Source: Astrocystis sublimbata | Lineage: Eukaryota; Ascomycota; Sordariomycetes; Xylariales; Xylariaceae | Reading direction: 5' to 3' | DNA: 64,000 nucleotides | Assembly: GCA_022453515.1 (NCBI GenBank) | Contig: JAJNNY010000070.1 | Span: 112,543 to 176,542 of the forward strand | Shown: piece after piece, positions 50,503-63,192 of the stretch | How the letters are laid out: every line of letters starts with the position of its first letter | Numbering within the stretch: position 1 is the stretch's first letter | Position numbers and translations under genes: made by a program | The notes under the pieces: generated by a model | Told to the model about the DNA's origin: nothing | Database searches by the model: none | The model's input: only the letters and a program-made list of their open reading frames with translations

Positions 50503-53045
50503 TTACGTGTAAATGAGATTTCCGGCCCATAATGCGGCTAGGAACACAAGGAACCCACGCTCGGAAAGCGTACCCGCAAAAGTGCGCGTGGCGTTGTGCA
50601 TAAGCGCTGCCATTCCAATGAATAGCGAGGTAATTAAGGCTTTCTCGATGAGAAATAAGGGGAGCGACGCACTCTCAAAACCACCCAATGTTAGTTTGGC
50701 AGTTGCGTCTCCGCCGAGCCAAATGTGGTATTGTAAGATGTAAGTCTCTAGAGAAATGCGGCCAAGGGCCGCTGGTATGGCCAAGAACACATTTTGCGCC
50801 GTTACATGAAGGTTGCGCAGGGTGATGATGGCCAGGACGGGGATCCACGATATATACGGATGAGCGGCATTGTATGACTGTTTTGTGGACAGATTCGACT
50901 GCGTAATGAAGAGGAAAAGCGCTAAACCTGCGGAACAGACTACCCAAAACCGAGGGCGGCCTGAATCGAACAAGCGAGGAGAGTTTTTGGTTGTGAAGAC
51001 CTCTTGTGCGTCGGTTGAGGTTGCTGTGTGGACAAAACTCGCCACCGTCACACCTACGAAAACAATATACCGATCCAAGGCGAGCCGAAAGCGTAGTTCC
51101 TGGACGTCGAAAGACATACGGAAGACCGCATACAGCGCGTCGGTGACCATTTCGAGGTAACCCGGAGTTGTGATGAATACGCTGACGAAGCTGGCCGTAA
51201 TCAGAACTTTCATACCAAGCGGCCATATGTCGTCGTTGTTTTCTCTGAGCGTTCGAAGCATGATGTACACAACGAGGTACCAGAATGTGACCGCTGGGGC
51301 AAAATAGTAAGAGCTGTAGCTTGTGCCCATCATGAAGGGGAGAAGGGCGCTCAATGCGTTGATACGGAAGAGGACCACGGCCACGCGCTTCAAAGAGTAG
51401 TCGCGCGTCCTCAGCAGATACAGTGTATGCCCGTACGCAGATAGGAAGAAATACATGGAAATAAGTACCCTCACAATCTTGTACACCCACAGTGCTTGGG
51501 AGGCGTAGTTGAAGTGGTATAGTAGGATAATTCCCTGCATTAGACCCTTGATTTCATCGGTCTGATCTCTTGAAAGAAATTTATCGGCTTCTTCGCTACC
51601 GCTCGATTCAACCTCTTTCTTCGAGTCCTTGACTGACAATGTTTCCGTTGCTGATGCAACGATCTTATGCAACATTGAGGAGCTGCCAACTAGCCAAAAC
51701 AAGCAGATGGCTACGAAAGCGCCTTGGCGATAATGCCGCTCCACTTTGCTAAACTGGAGTGTGCCGTCGCATATCCAACACCAAGTCAATGTGACAAGAA
51801 CGTCGCGAGCTGCCGCGAGAAGGTCTGGTCGAATGAATTTTGGCATAGCTTGCGCTCGCGGTGTATATAGCATAACGGCACACAGGAATACCAACGCAAG
51901 ATAAAACAGATTGTTGTTGCTCGCCTTCTCGACGCAGCATGTCCCTTTGAACGAGCGATCATTCAACACCGCCGGGTTGTTGCAATGCGAGTTGAGTACG
52001 ATGTCAACCTTGCGGTCAGCTATGTTCTCGTCCACGTGCAACCCATCCCGCTCGAAACCCTTGCTTGAATCTTCCTCTACCATTCGGTTAAAGGCCCAGA
52101 CCACATGCGATGTCTGGTTCGATGGCAAATGAGACAGATAGTCGTTCATTTCGTCGATACGTTCGGGTGTGATCGTTTCGGTGCGTTTCAACGTCAACTC
52201 ATCGTAAGCGGGGACTTGAACTGGAGTTAACAGTATCTGGTTAGGTGCCGAGGTATAATCGTGGTTCCAGTTGGGCAGCGATGATAATGAGCTGCTTCGA
52301 GTGGCGCTGCTCTCCGAGGCTAGCGACAAATATGTTGAGACTGTCTCGATCCCGTCCTTGAATATGGACATGTAGTCGTCACCACCATAGCGAGCTGCCC
52401 ATAAACCAGGAGAGCCCAACACAATGAGGGCTGGCGATTCCACCTCTTTCTTCACCACGGCACCCCTTCTCGAAGGAGTAGGCTGCGTGTGAAATGCGTC
52501 TAAGGTGTCCCTTAATTCGGTAGAGTTCAACCATGGGTCCCATATGAATTCTAACCTTACTCCCTCGGCGGCAAACGTAAGGTCTCGGTGTTTCTCGTCT
52601 GCGGCGACAATCTCATTGAGCTCTGCTGCGGCTAGCTTGGGGTCGAGTTTCCTTGCCGCGGCCCAGAATATCTGTCGAACCGTGGAATCTCCGGCGAGGA
52701 CGAATTTGCGGCCAGTTAAGCAGTCGTGGGTTGCGTCAGTCGAGTACTCCACCATGCGACATCCGTTCGGTTCCCAGTGCTGGGGGCCATGTCGGCTGTT
52801 GACTGCAGGCGCCCATGTGCCATCGGTTAATAATGCGCGGCATCTGCTGGGGTCTTCTTGACCTGTTCGCTGCCGTGTCAGTACAAGCAGGTATAAAGCA
52901 CGCAGGATGGCGAGAGAATGAGGGTGGCAACGGTACCTATTATGAATCTTTGGACAGACGTCCAGAGCAGGATGAGGAAAAGAGCAGAGTAGGTGACGCT
53001 GCTGATGGGGTGCCAAGAGGCAGCGAATCTCCGTATTTGTGTCAT
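50503..53045 (-). CDS. CAS1-type polysaccharide/glycan O-acetyltransferase
   Basis: Exons 53045-52937 and 52862-50503, giving 822 residues. The family (Cryptococcus Cas1, animal CASD1) combines a lumenal SGNH/PC-esterase-like domain with a multi-pass acyltransferase, and O-acetylates capsular glucuronoxylomannan in Cryptococcus or sialic acid in animals; the acceptor here is unknown. A single membrane segment at about residues 17-36 precedes DPSRCRALL and WEPNGCRM. The GDS block LAGDSTVRQ (Ser96) and the paired DGLHVD motif provide the expected Ser/Asp/His set. From about residue 385 there are ten or more hydrophobic segments, with LYHFNYASQALWVYKIVRVL and SLETYILQYHIWLGG as recognisable Cas1 blocks. 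Exon 1 supplies the N-terminal signal anchor; the in-frame ATG at 53276 would add 77 unlikely residues. Probably Golgi. Confidence 0.92.
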
Positions 53046-56000
53046 GAAGCGCAGAGTAGTGTGAGGAAATCTACAGCATCTGATGGAGTCGAGGTGCAAT
53101 CGAAGCTTCGCCAGTATGGAGAGAACCAGCCGGCAACAGCAACAATAACAACGATGCCAGCGGACTCTCGGATGACTATAGGCGCCGGAGGGAGAAAAGG
53201 AGAGGAGGGAAAAAGGAGATAAGCAGTTGACTGGGGTGGTGGGTGTGTGGTTCTTGCTCAGGATGTCAGGGTCCAACTCTGCGGATGCGGATGCAATGCT
53301 ACCTACTATGTAGCACCTAATGTACTACTAGTCGTTGCGTAGAGGTACTTCTCCCAGCGTACCCAGTCATCCAGTCAGCCAGTCTGGACTCTGGCACCTG
53401 GACACTTGGAGAGCGAGGGTGAGCCGAGAGGGCGATCCTGAGCGGGAGCGGGTTGGTTGGTGACTGGGTGTGCGAGCTGGATGGATTCAGGTTCCACGAC
53501 GATGCGATCCCCTGTAACCTGGGAATTGCGAATTGGTGACGGATTGGCGCCTCGACGAGCAGGAGATGAGTGGTAGTTGGAAAGGTTTCGTTCGTGCACG
53601 ATGGCAATGGGGAGGTTTTCACGTACACAAGCAAGAAGCAGGTAGAGAGGTAAGAGGCAGGTAAGGTAAGTATGGATGGGTAGGTTGGAAGTGATTACTT
53701 GGTAGGGATTTATTTGGAGCAATATCCTTCCGACTGACTGGCTGCTTTGCCTGTCAACTTGCCAGCACCTGCAACCAGTGACGGACGACTTGTGCAATGA
53801 GAAGGAAGAGGTTCAAGCGCGAAATACAATCGCTGGTGGTCGATGGTCGATACCCAGGTGGTCAAGCAGGTACATCACACCTAGGTAGGCTCGGTAGGTA
53901 CTTGCCTCTTAGTTAAGCCCTCGAAGATAGTGCCTGCCACCTGCAGGTGCCCTGTCGATTCATGGTACAGCGAAGCACGCTAGCCTCAGGCAGGAACACT
54001 AAGTACTGCAGTACCACAGTACTACCAGTACTACTGCCCTGAACATGCCCTGGAGGCAGGCGACATTGGCGACATTGGCGACAGGGCTCTCTGGCTTGGC
54101 GTTGGGACGGCAGCCGCGAGCAGCTTTGATTGATTGGGGACCCGTTGCATCCAGTAGTTTGGCCAGGGGAACGACATTAGACTGCATGCATGGCTTTGTC
54201 TTGGCAGCTAATGGCTTCGCTGGCGCGGACCTTTCGGACTGATCATCGACTGTCAAAGCTCGCTTTCTATTGGCGGCTTTCGCGTCTTTTTTTTTCTGCT
54301 ATATCTCTCGACAATGCAGAAATCCATCCAGTCACCGCCAAAAGGATTGGTCTTCCTGTTGTGGCGTTTCGAATGGCATTGCCAGGCGAGCCAGGTGCGG
54401 CTTTCGTCTTACGCTACCTGGCACCAACAACCCACTCCTCGACTAACTACATGTACTTACCTACTCGTACCTCCAGCGATATATACACCTTTATGTACTT
54501 AACGTTGATAACAACATCATCAGCCACACTGCTTGATTCGTGAAGTTTCCTCCCACTTACGGGACCTCGACTATTTTGTAGTTAAGAGGCCCTCACAGGT
54601 TTGAGTAAAAACGAGAACCCAATTATGACACCGAGTTCGGTCACCAGCACCATGGAATCTCGCGCACTTATTAGATAAAGTACCTTAGGTAAGTTATTTA
54701 GTGCGCAAATTTTTGAATCCCGCGTACAACTGCCATCTCGCCCACTTCGATCTCTACCATGGATCGAGCTGGCTTACTGAGGCCAGCTGGACATAAGACG
54801 TCAAACATCGCCTTGCTTTACTGCAGCCTCGCTGCATGTATCTATGCTGCAGTTGCAACGAAGCTCAGTGCAGCATCACTTTTTCAAGGTGGGCCGTCTA
54901 TACTATTCATACCATGTACTTAATGCCGTAGTAATAAGGAGCCGGCTCGCCTGTCGAGCTGTATAGAGTGCCCACCTGCACCTCCAGCGTCCCGTGGGGT
55001 TGCATACAGGACCAGATTTTAGATTTTATGTGGACCAGTTTTCAATGCTCAGTCCACCGGTTTTCAGCCATCTACGTAATGTACATACTTAGGTACCTAC
55101 CTAGGTACTGTAGTTGCTGGGTAGGTACGGCCAACGGTGAGCAAAATCAGTTTACTCGCCCCTGGCCTGGTGTGGGGGGCACTTACATAGAGTTTAAGTG
55201 CAGCGTCAAAACGAGGACTTCGAGAATATAGCAACCCCCAGGTATCCAGATAGGTAGGTATCTGACGGTATCTTGAGGAATACATTTATTTCTGGACCAC
55301 GGTACCTATCTGTTTCTCCTCAAACTGTATAATTTGCGTCTGCTTTTTGTTTCTCGCGGCCTGGCCTGTCTTTACGTTCGCTACCTACTCACATAGAACC
55401 ACAAGCTCATCAAAGGATGTAAGTACTATTCATTGTGCTTGCAGGATTAGATGCGCGGAAGCGGGTAAATCGTGACTAGTGTAAGCCCTGGTGGGCATCT
55501 CTTTTCGCCGGAAACCTGCACAATGACAAATCCCGCCAAGATCCCACCCCACCCACTAGATCTCACTATGGCCAAGCCGGCATCCAACTCGAATCATACC
55601 TTAGCTTAGATGCTTAGGTACCCTCTGCTAGGTTTGTAGTAGCCCGTTACCTCCGTAGTCATACGTGTACTGTAGGTAAGTTCCTAGGTAAGTATGTAAG
55701 TTGAGGTACGTTTCGCCAGCTCCTATGACGCTGCTTCGTGACCGAGTAAGCCGGTGGCATCGCGAAGTATAAGTCCCCGAGACTCCGGGCACGACACAAC
55801 ACGTTCGAATCAGCTGCATCATCATACTTGCTCATATGCATGCATACTCGGAGGCCTCACATCATGGATGGCTGGAGGGAGATTGTGCAGTGTAGCAGGT
55901 GCACTATTCCTAATACTCCTTGAACCAACAGGTCGGATCTTGGCACCCCATACCTGGTAGATATCGAGATACTGTAGGCAAGCTCGGCGAGATAGACTCG

Positions 56001-57662
56001 GTAGGTATGGTAAACCCCCCCAAGCCCCCTTTCCCCAATGCTAGAAATAGAGATCATCATGAGTAGCCATGTTCAGTTCGTTTCATCCATCCGGCATGTC
56101 TGTGCCGTTGCTGTCAGTTCATCATATCAACAATTTTCTGCGAGTAAGGCGAGTAAGGCATGCTCAACAAGACTGCCGGGATCTCCTGGCGTCATGCGAG
56201 TACCTAATGTTATCCATCGTGAGTCGCCAGTGCCCGTCTCTGAGTGGTATTACCGGAAATTACCATCTGCGAGCAACCCGAATGAACTAATACAAGTTTT
56301 GTGGAGCCCGCCATTCGGGTACCGGATATCGGCAAGGCAACACTGGAGCAACGTGGCACGCTTGACTAGTGGGCTGTGGCTGGTGTGGCGCACACCAAAG
56401 TGCCATGCCTACCTAACATGCCAAAGAGGTAAATTGTAAATTTTTGCAATCAACTGTCCAACGTCGAAAGTAGTCGGTCGTATCGTTTGCAGCACATCAA
56501 CACATCAGCACTTCAACACCTTGACTGGGTTCATTGGCACATATGGCTATATCTTCGACAACTTGACTATTAGTAAAGACTGTGCTGTCCCTTGAGCGCC
56601 GCAATTCCCGTAGGTAAACCGCGACTGAACTAACTCCCAACATCCAAACATCTATCTATCTATCTCAAGGCCCAAGAGATGATCCAATTGCCAGCTACAG
56701 CTCCATAACTGTAATTATATTGGTGGAGGACAGAAAGTTCTTGCCAAATGATTGACGGCCACCACACCCGTTTATAAGCAACTGCCACGGCTCGATGATC
56801 GGTGACTATGATGGTCTAGGGACGTAAAGATGGCTGGATGACGTCGCATTTGACATGCATTGTTTGGTTGCTACCTGCCTTCATATGTAAATATCAGTCT
56901 TCTACCATGCTCGGCCACGTTTACCCACGACCTGGTCTTGAGCCGGATGCCTTCATCATCGGGTACTTTTAGCTACCTGATGACGAGTGTGCACGAGACG
57001 AGAGCAAAACACAGCGATCTTTGAGTACGGAACCTAGTTGGCCATTCGGCATCGAGGACTTCGTAATTTATCGTCTGGGACATTCATCGTTGCTTCCCCC
57101 TCGTGATTTTGATATACGCCTACCGCGCATACGTGGTGGGAATCGTCTCGAGCCGGACTCATGTCAAACGGTTGGTTGGCTGAGTTTTGAAGCCGATGTC
57201 TCATGTCGCGACTGAAGATGTGTCCAACACGACACTACGAATCGAGTAGCTGGAGCGTCGAGCAAATCGACGATGCCTATATCGTGAAACGTATTTAAAT
57301 GTTAGACAAGCAAGGTGTGAATGGATGCTACTACCGCAGGATTGGGATGCGTAGCAAAAGCATCTCATTTGGCAGCTTCTACACCAAGTTGCGTACAAGT
57401 TGAGTGCGGGATACTGGTATGTAGTATGGGCTATGATCAGCGGAACTAATAGTAAGGATATCGACAATACTGGAACGAGGTGGGACCTGGTTTCTACTTG
57501 ATTATCAAAGAATACTTTATTTCTAGATACAGCTGTTCTAACGTCCCTCATATCCAAAAGACATAGGTATGAAGGAAGACGTATGACATGCCTTGCAATC
57601 GATACTTGCGAAAACACTCTACGGACCGAATCAATTTGAGCGAGGGATGTAAGAGTATTAAA
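53046..57662. other. 4.6 kb gene-poor stretch between CAS1-type and CPY genes
   Basis: No gene is supported. The first several hundred bases probably hold the leader and promoter of the CAS1-type gene. GGTACCTA/CCTAGGTA motifs are frequent: about 53879-53902, 55087-55110, 55248-55260, 55300-55310, 55675-55700 and 56000. Repeats of AGTAC occur at 54002-54035. Frames such as 53375-53797, 54190-54543 and 56038-56439 lack recognisable content. Confidence 0.5.
54058..54084. repeat. 9-bp tandem repeat
   Basis: GGCGACATT units repeat almost three times. Intergenic, with no evident function. Confidence 0.85.
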
Positions 57663-59362
57663 TTATGCCTTCCACCACTCTCCACCAATCCATCGGTTGA
57701 AGAAGTCGAGAGATCCGGCGGGTTGGTTGTACGGAACCATGTGGCCGGCCTCGAAAATGCGCATGAATGTGAAGTTGCCACTGCTCTTCACCTGACCGTA
57801 CGAGTCTTTGTCGATAGTAAGATTCTTCATCTCGGCGCCGCTGAAGTCCTTGTGGCCGGACCATTCGAGTTCTTCAGACCACAACTTATTGCCCAGCCAG
57901 TTGCAGATGTAGTCGGCATCACCGGCGTAGATTAGAACTGGGATCTGCTTCAGGATATCTGGGACCAAGCGGTAGTATGGCTTTCCCCAGTCACCCTGGA
58001 ATACAAAGTTGCGGTTGATGTTAGTGTTGCAACTAGAATAATCAGTCACCTCGGCGCCCAAAGCCTTCATCACCTTCTCCTGGTTCAAGTAGTCGGCAAT
58101 CCAGGCTGTCTCGGTATAGCAAAGGTTCTCCTGGTCCTTGCACTGTTCACGAACGTCGTAAACGTTCTGTCCGGTACGCTGGTAAGGCCCAATCATGGCG
58201 TTGTTGCAGTAGATGGTAGCAGGGACACAGCTCCAAGCGCTTTCGGTATCGTAGCATCCCTTGAGGAGCGATTCACAGCGAGGGAGCGCGTTGTCCATCG
58301 ACTGACACTCGCTGGGTTCCAGGACGGCCTTATATCCACCTTCGCCACATGCCATTGGGCGGTACTGAGAGTATTGCTTCAGGGGATCGGTCAGGCCATT
58401 GCCAATTCCAATGCTCTGGAGATTGATGTTCCGGTTCTTGTGTGATAGAATCTCTGAAGCGAAGACGGGGATATAATGTCCAGCATAGGACTCTCCGAAG
58501 ATGTGGAAGGGCTGCTCGGAGTACTCGGGGAACTGCTCGAAGAACAGGGTCATCAGAGCGTAAATGTCCTTGCTAGCTGCGACGGTGTTCGAGACGGAGC
58601 CGCTGCTGTAAGAGTAGCCAACGTTGACAGGCTGGTCAAGGAAGATAACGGAGGCATTGCTGTTCCACGAGTGCTCGTTGAACTTGACTCCGCCCTTGGA
58701 GTCGACACCAGAAGGTCCAAGCTCCATGAAGAGACCCATCATGGATGAACAACCTGGGCCGCCATTGAGCCATAAGACAACGGGATCGTTCTTGGGGTCG
58801 TTGCGTGATTCGAAAAACCCTTGGCGACTGTTAGCGAATTGAAGTTGCCGAGGAACAATAACTTGTTGAACTCACAGTAGAAAAGATGCTTGTCTTCCTC
58901 GTTGTCATCGAGATAACCGCTGAACTGCTTCACCTTGTCAACACCAAGAGACGAAGGGTCAACAGCCTTGGCACGGAGGTCGTAGGCTGCGAGCGGGCCG
59001 TCTAGCTTGCGGTGCTTGACGCCGTCGGTCTCGATCCACATGCTCTGCACGTCGGCGCCCCTGACGATGTGATCCCATTCGTTATCGGGGATGCGGGAGT
59101 GAGGCTTGGGATGGGGGATGAGCTGGTTGGCCTTCTCTACGAAGCCGGGGACCAGCAGGGTCATCTCGTCCCAAAGACCCTTGGCGGCGGCAGGCATCTC
59201 ACCGAGGACTTCGGTCACATGCTCGAAGGAGCTTCTCAAGCCATCGTTGAGATGTTCGAGAGTTTGCTGTGCGTCATGGACGGGGTTGGAGAGGACTATC
59301 TGCTCCTGTGCATAGGCAGCCGTGGTGGCGCCGAGCAGCAGCGTCTGAGCCGCTACCCTCAT
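57663..59362 (-). CDS. cpyA: Carboxypeptidase Y (vacuolar serine carboxypeptidase, S10)
   Basis: Exons 59362-58876 and 58819-57663, giving 547 residues, typical for fungal CPY preproproteins. The enzyme removes C-terminal residues from peptides in the vacuole. A signal peptide ([18 protein letters not shown]) is followed by a propeptide of about 100 residues, and the mature part begins around the [17 protein letters not shown] region. The oxyanion and active-site blocks are NGGPGCSS at 181-188, GESYAGHY with Ser273, GDADYICNW with Asp465, and GHMVPYNQP with His522. Many paired cysteines lie in the insertion at about 350-410 ([15 protein letters not shown] and following). The single intron splits the Trp codon in [11 protein letters not shown]. 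It is divergent from SDO1 over 1.27 kb. Confidence 0.97.
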
Positions 59363-60631
59363 GGCAAATTCGCTGGAGGAGGTTGTGGTACTCCACTATC
59401 CAATAGCTTCTGCGACGATGAAGGTGGGATGAGCAGGTCGGAGTATGTAGAGTGATGACGGTGATGAATTTTGAAGGATGGAGAATGGAGAATGGGGAAT
59501 GGGATGATGGTGAAGATGAAGGGGAGGAGAGATGATAAGGGCGAGGCGGTACTTGAGGAGGTCGATGATGAAGATGAAACGTCCGGGGTAGCTTGCTGAC
59601 GAGGACCCGACTGGGCCTAGACGAGGCCAATCCTGGACACGAGGAGATACCTACATGTACCTAGAGTACCTACTAAGGTTAGCTTAGGTAGGAGGTAGCT
59701 GCTACTTTGGATGATTCGGTCGCTTGGTGGCTGGCAGGTCAACGTTGGCTCCTCCCCCAAAACAGCCCAGTCACGTCATTGCTTATCAACACAGAGCAAG
59801 CCAGCGCACGGTCCTAGGCCATTCTCAGCGCGTTTTCCGGTGCATTTTCAGTGAGGCGAGCCGAGAGATAGGAGCGAGCTCAGGTACCCGACTAAGCAGA
59901 GATCCTTCCCAATCCGGAGCTATATCGAACGGCAACGTGCAGGCATGGGTCGCGTGGCACAGCAGACGAGGCTCGCTACCTAGGTACCTACGTGCATAAG
60001 CCCGCTGTGACGCGCGTGCCTGATAAAGGAGGGGCAGATTAAGTCGCTAGTGTCCCGATAAGCGTCATAGCCCGCTACAAGATGTGAGTCAGGTGGTACG
60101 GACAGTTATAGTGCCAGGTATGTACCATCTACACACCTCCATGACAAATTGGATGAGCTGAGGAACATGTAAGTAGTCTGTCTACAAACAACGCAGGCCA
60201 TCGATACATCCAAAATAAAATAAATAAAACAAAATAAAAGGCAGTTAACCATGGGCAATACCTCACTATAGGCAGCTGGTCTCCAGGCAGTGTTAATTAG
60301 TCATTGTGATTCACACAAGGTTGGTACCTACCTACCTACATACCTAGGTAGGTATGTACCTACCTATACCTACTTAAGGTGCATAGAGCGAGAGCGGGAG
60401 TGCCCAGTGACATGGAGACGAGATAGTCGTGACGGGGTCTGCGGTCGGTCGCAGTGTCCGTTTATGTACGAGTAGACAAAACAAAAGCAGCCGGGCAACC
60501 GACCAGTCAACCCAGGGGCCAGGTACCTATTCTGACAGTGTCCAACTCTCCCGCCCACTCAACCCTCGACACGGACACGGACAGGTAAAGCAAAGTCGCG
60601 TCACTCTCGGCAGTGCGGTTTCACTTTCATC
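59363..60631. promoter_or_regulatory. Divergent upstream region of CPY and SDO1
   Basis: No coding sequence is supported. It has two dense blocks of GGTACCTA-type motifs, at 59648-59697 and 60322-60375, plus one at 59980-59993. The stretch nearest SDO1 (60530-60631) is C-rich and probably its leader. Confidence 0.4.
60322..60376. repeat. Dense GGTACCTACC/CCTAGGTAGG motif block
   Basis: Alternating ACCTACCTACATACC, TAGGTAGGTATG and TACCTACCTATACC units form an imperfect palindromic run capable of hairpins. It lies about 260 bp upstream of the SDO1 start. Confidence 0.85.
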
Positions 60632-61619
60632 ATGTAAGTCTGCGGCCTGACGGCTTGACCGAGGTCGTGCCAATGCGCCTACTAACCCACCCCGCCTCCT
60701 CGCAAGGTCGCGCCAGATCAACCAACCCTCCAACCAGATAAAGCTGACCAACGTGTCGCTCGTGCGTCTGAAGAAAGGCAAGAAGCGCTTCGAGATCGCT
60801 TGCTACAAGAACAAGGTGCTCGAGTGGCGCTCCGGCATCGAGACCGACCTCGACGAGGTCCTGCAGATTCCCAATGTCTTCCTCAACGTCTCCAAGGGCC
60901 AGACCGCCCCCGCCGCCGACCTCGCCAAGGCCTTCGGCAAGGACACCCCCACGAACGACATCATCCTCGAGATCCTGAAGAAGGGCGAGATGCAGGTCGG
61001 CGAGAAGGAGCGCGCCGCCCAGATGGACCGCGTCCACAACGAGGTCATCAGCATCGTCGCCAGCAAGCTCGTCGACCCCCGCACCAAGCGCGTCTACACC
61101 ACCGGAATGATCGAGAAGGCCCTCGACATGCTGAGCTCCCAGGCGCACCAGGGCGACAAGAGCGCCGCCACGCCCGCCACGGGGGATGATGCCGCCGAGG
61201 CGAGGCCCAGGGCCAAGGAGCACCACTGGACGGGCGTTGTCACTACCAAGAGCGCCAAGAGCCAGGCCCTCGAGGCCATGAAGGCACTGATCACACACCA
61301 GCCCATCCCCGTCGCGAGAGCACGCATGCGCCTCCGTATCACCTGCTCGACAAACGTACTCAAGCAAGCTGTCAAGGCCCCTGCCGCGACCAAGGCCGGG
61401 GAGGGCGATGACGAGCACAAGGCGCCAGGCACAGTCAAGGACAAGATATTAAGCTATGTGGAACAGGTGGAGCAGCAGGATGTCATGGGCTCCGAGTGGG
61501 AGGTCGTTGGCTTCGTCGAGCCGGGAGCCTTCAAGGGGCTCTCCGACTTTGTTGGGAACGAGACGAAGGGCCAGGGCCGAGTGGAGGTTTTGGATATGGC
61601 GGTCACACACGAAGACTAG
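60632..61619 (+). CDS. SDO1: Ribosome maturation protein SDO1 (SBDS)
   Basis: Two exons, 60632-60633 and 60707-61619, giving 304 residues. With the GTPase Efl1, Sdo1 releases Tif6 from late cytoplasmic pre-60S subunits so they can join 40S. The start codon is interrupted: AT at 60632-60633, then a 73-nt intron (GTAAGT...AAG), then the G. Splicing gives MSRQINQPSNQIKLTNVSLVRL, the conserved beginning of the SBDS N-terminal domain; a model starting at the next ATG would lose it. Conserved blocks: KKGKKRFEIACYKNKV, VFLNVSKGQTA, KRVYTTGMIEKAL and VARARMRLR. The protein is about 50 residues longer than yeast Sdo1, owing to an Ala/Asp/Glu-rich insertion near residues 150-175 and another near 230-250. 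Codon use is strongly C-ending, as in highly expressed fungal genes. Confidence 0.93.
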
Positions 61620-63192
61620 AGCGTCCGCAACGAGCTCTTATAGTCTCCCGAGCTCACGACCTTGACGATTGGATGAATAATTAAACTCATAGCATGCTGC
61701 GCTGCATAGAATCGAGTGCAAAGCGTGTGGACTTAAACGGTATAGAGAAAAGCAAACATGTTGGTACACTTGCAATATATGTACTTGACCGGGACAGAAA
61801 TCATTACATCGCGTTGGGATGGTAGGTATGACAGGGCATCACACTGGTATGAGTAACATCATTCCTCATTTTGTGTATAATCTAGAGCATGGAATAGTGA
61901 GTGTTCCCTTCAAACCCACATCATCAGTTAGGAGTTACTATTGATATACATAGTATTACAAATTTGAGTGAGTATGTTGCCTTTATAAACTAAACTTCAA
62001 TTACTTATCGTTATAACGGAACGTAGCCTTAGCAAGACTCTCATACCCACTCATGTCTCACTTGTCTAAGCCGCATACGAGCATTCGTCTGGTCCAAGCT
62101 TTCCCCAGTTCCTTGGCACTAGGCAAAAAACTCTTCGCGCTACTGCAATAACCTGAGATCTCTTCCGTGACAACCAAAAAACAAAACACCATTTGTCTTC
62201 AATCCTCCTACTTACACACGAAAGAGCCAACTATATCCAGACTATATGATTCTGCTTTAGAATCTTGACTCGTTATGAGAGTACAGTTTCCAAGATGGCA
62301 TTTTCTTTGGTGGTGGTTTTGGAGATGATGTATGATCCGCCGGCATTCTGAACAACATCATGGCAAGCCTTCAAAAGAGCTTCCAACCTCCCGCTCAGTA
62401 TACTTACAGTAGGTGAAGCCTCTAGGCAGTATCGAAATGTTTATCGATCTCCTATCTAAGATTGAACAAGCGAGCATGACACTGGTAGTGCCAGCCACTT
62501 CTCTATCTGGAACCTATAATGCAGGTTCTCATTCACATACCTGGCCAATGATGAACTATTACACATAAGACGAGGAATATCTTCCGAAGAGTAATTCATA
62601 CACTGAAAATTCTGAGGCCTTCTTTTTACTTGTTATTCTATCGGCGATGATCTCATCTGATAGTTCAGGTTCTGATAATTTGAATTTCTGAATCCTAAGT
62701 CATTTTCAAACATTTTCCCTGGGCATCTTGTCGTATGCCCTGTAGAAATATCTATACATGAATCTGTATATACAGGTGACCCGGGACTGGGTCATCGCAG
62801 CAATAGATACAATTCCTTCCTACTGCCAATTCATGCATGCTCGTCTACACCCCTTAGGGAATCCAAGTACTCTATCAATAAATGCAGCGATTGTCGCAAA
62901 AGGCCCCGATGCCCATGATGTAAGTAAGTTAGTAGGTATGATGACACCTCTATCCCGTATGCCCCCAAAACGCCCTGTTAAAACATTGCCTCCCTATGGT
63001 AGGCATGCATGCATATCGCTCATTTTGACCATAACCCATGCAAAAAGCCCAGTAAATGCGTGCGCAACCGAACACCACCCCAACCAACCAAATGATCAAT
63101 CAATTCCGTATCGTGACAACGTTCTCAAGTGATCCCGAGATGGGCCACGAGCTAGAGAGGATGGGTCCATATTAGATCCCTTCCAGCTCTCT
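61620..63192. other. Convergent intergenic region
   Basis: About 1.6 kb between the 3' ends of SDO1 and the minus-strand serine-rich gene. It appears somewhat A/T-richer than the rest, which suits 3' untranslated sequence. The frame at 62758-63132 has no recognisable content. Confidence 0.5.

Noticed and set aside
50675..51490. 271-codon minus-strand frame within the CAS1-type gene.
   Set aside because: It lies on the same strand in another frame of a clearly conserved membrane-domain coding sequence.
55725..55830. Possible tRNA with TGACCGAGTAAGCC and GTTCGAATC boxes.
   Set aside because: The boxes resemble a Ser/Leu tRNA, but no acceptor, anticodon or T stem could be closed.
56038..56439. 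133-codon plus-strand frame between the CAS1-type and CPY genes.
   Set aside because: No family resemblance and no supporting exons nearby; likely chance.
60800..61418. Long frames of 129 (plus) and 262 (minus, 60630-61418) codons overlapping SDO1.
   Set aside because: They are GC-rich shadows of the strongly C-ending SDO1 codons, with low-complexity Arg/Pro or Leu/Gly/Asp translations.
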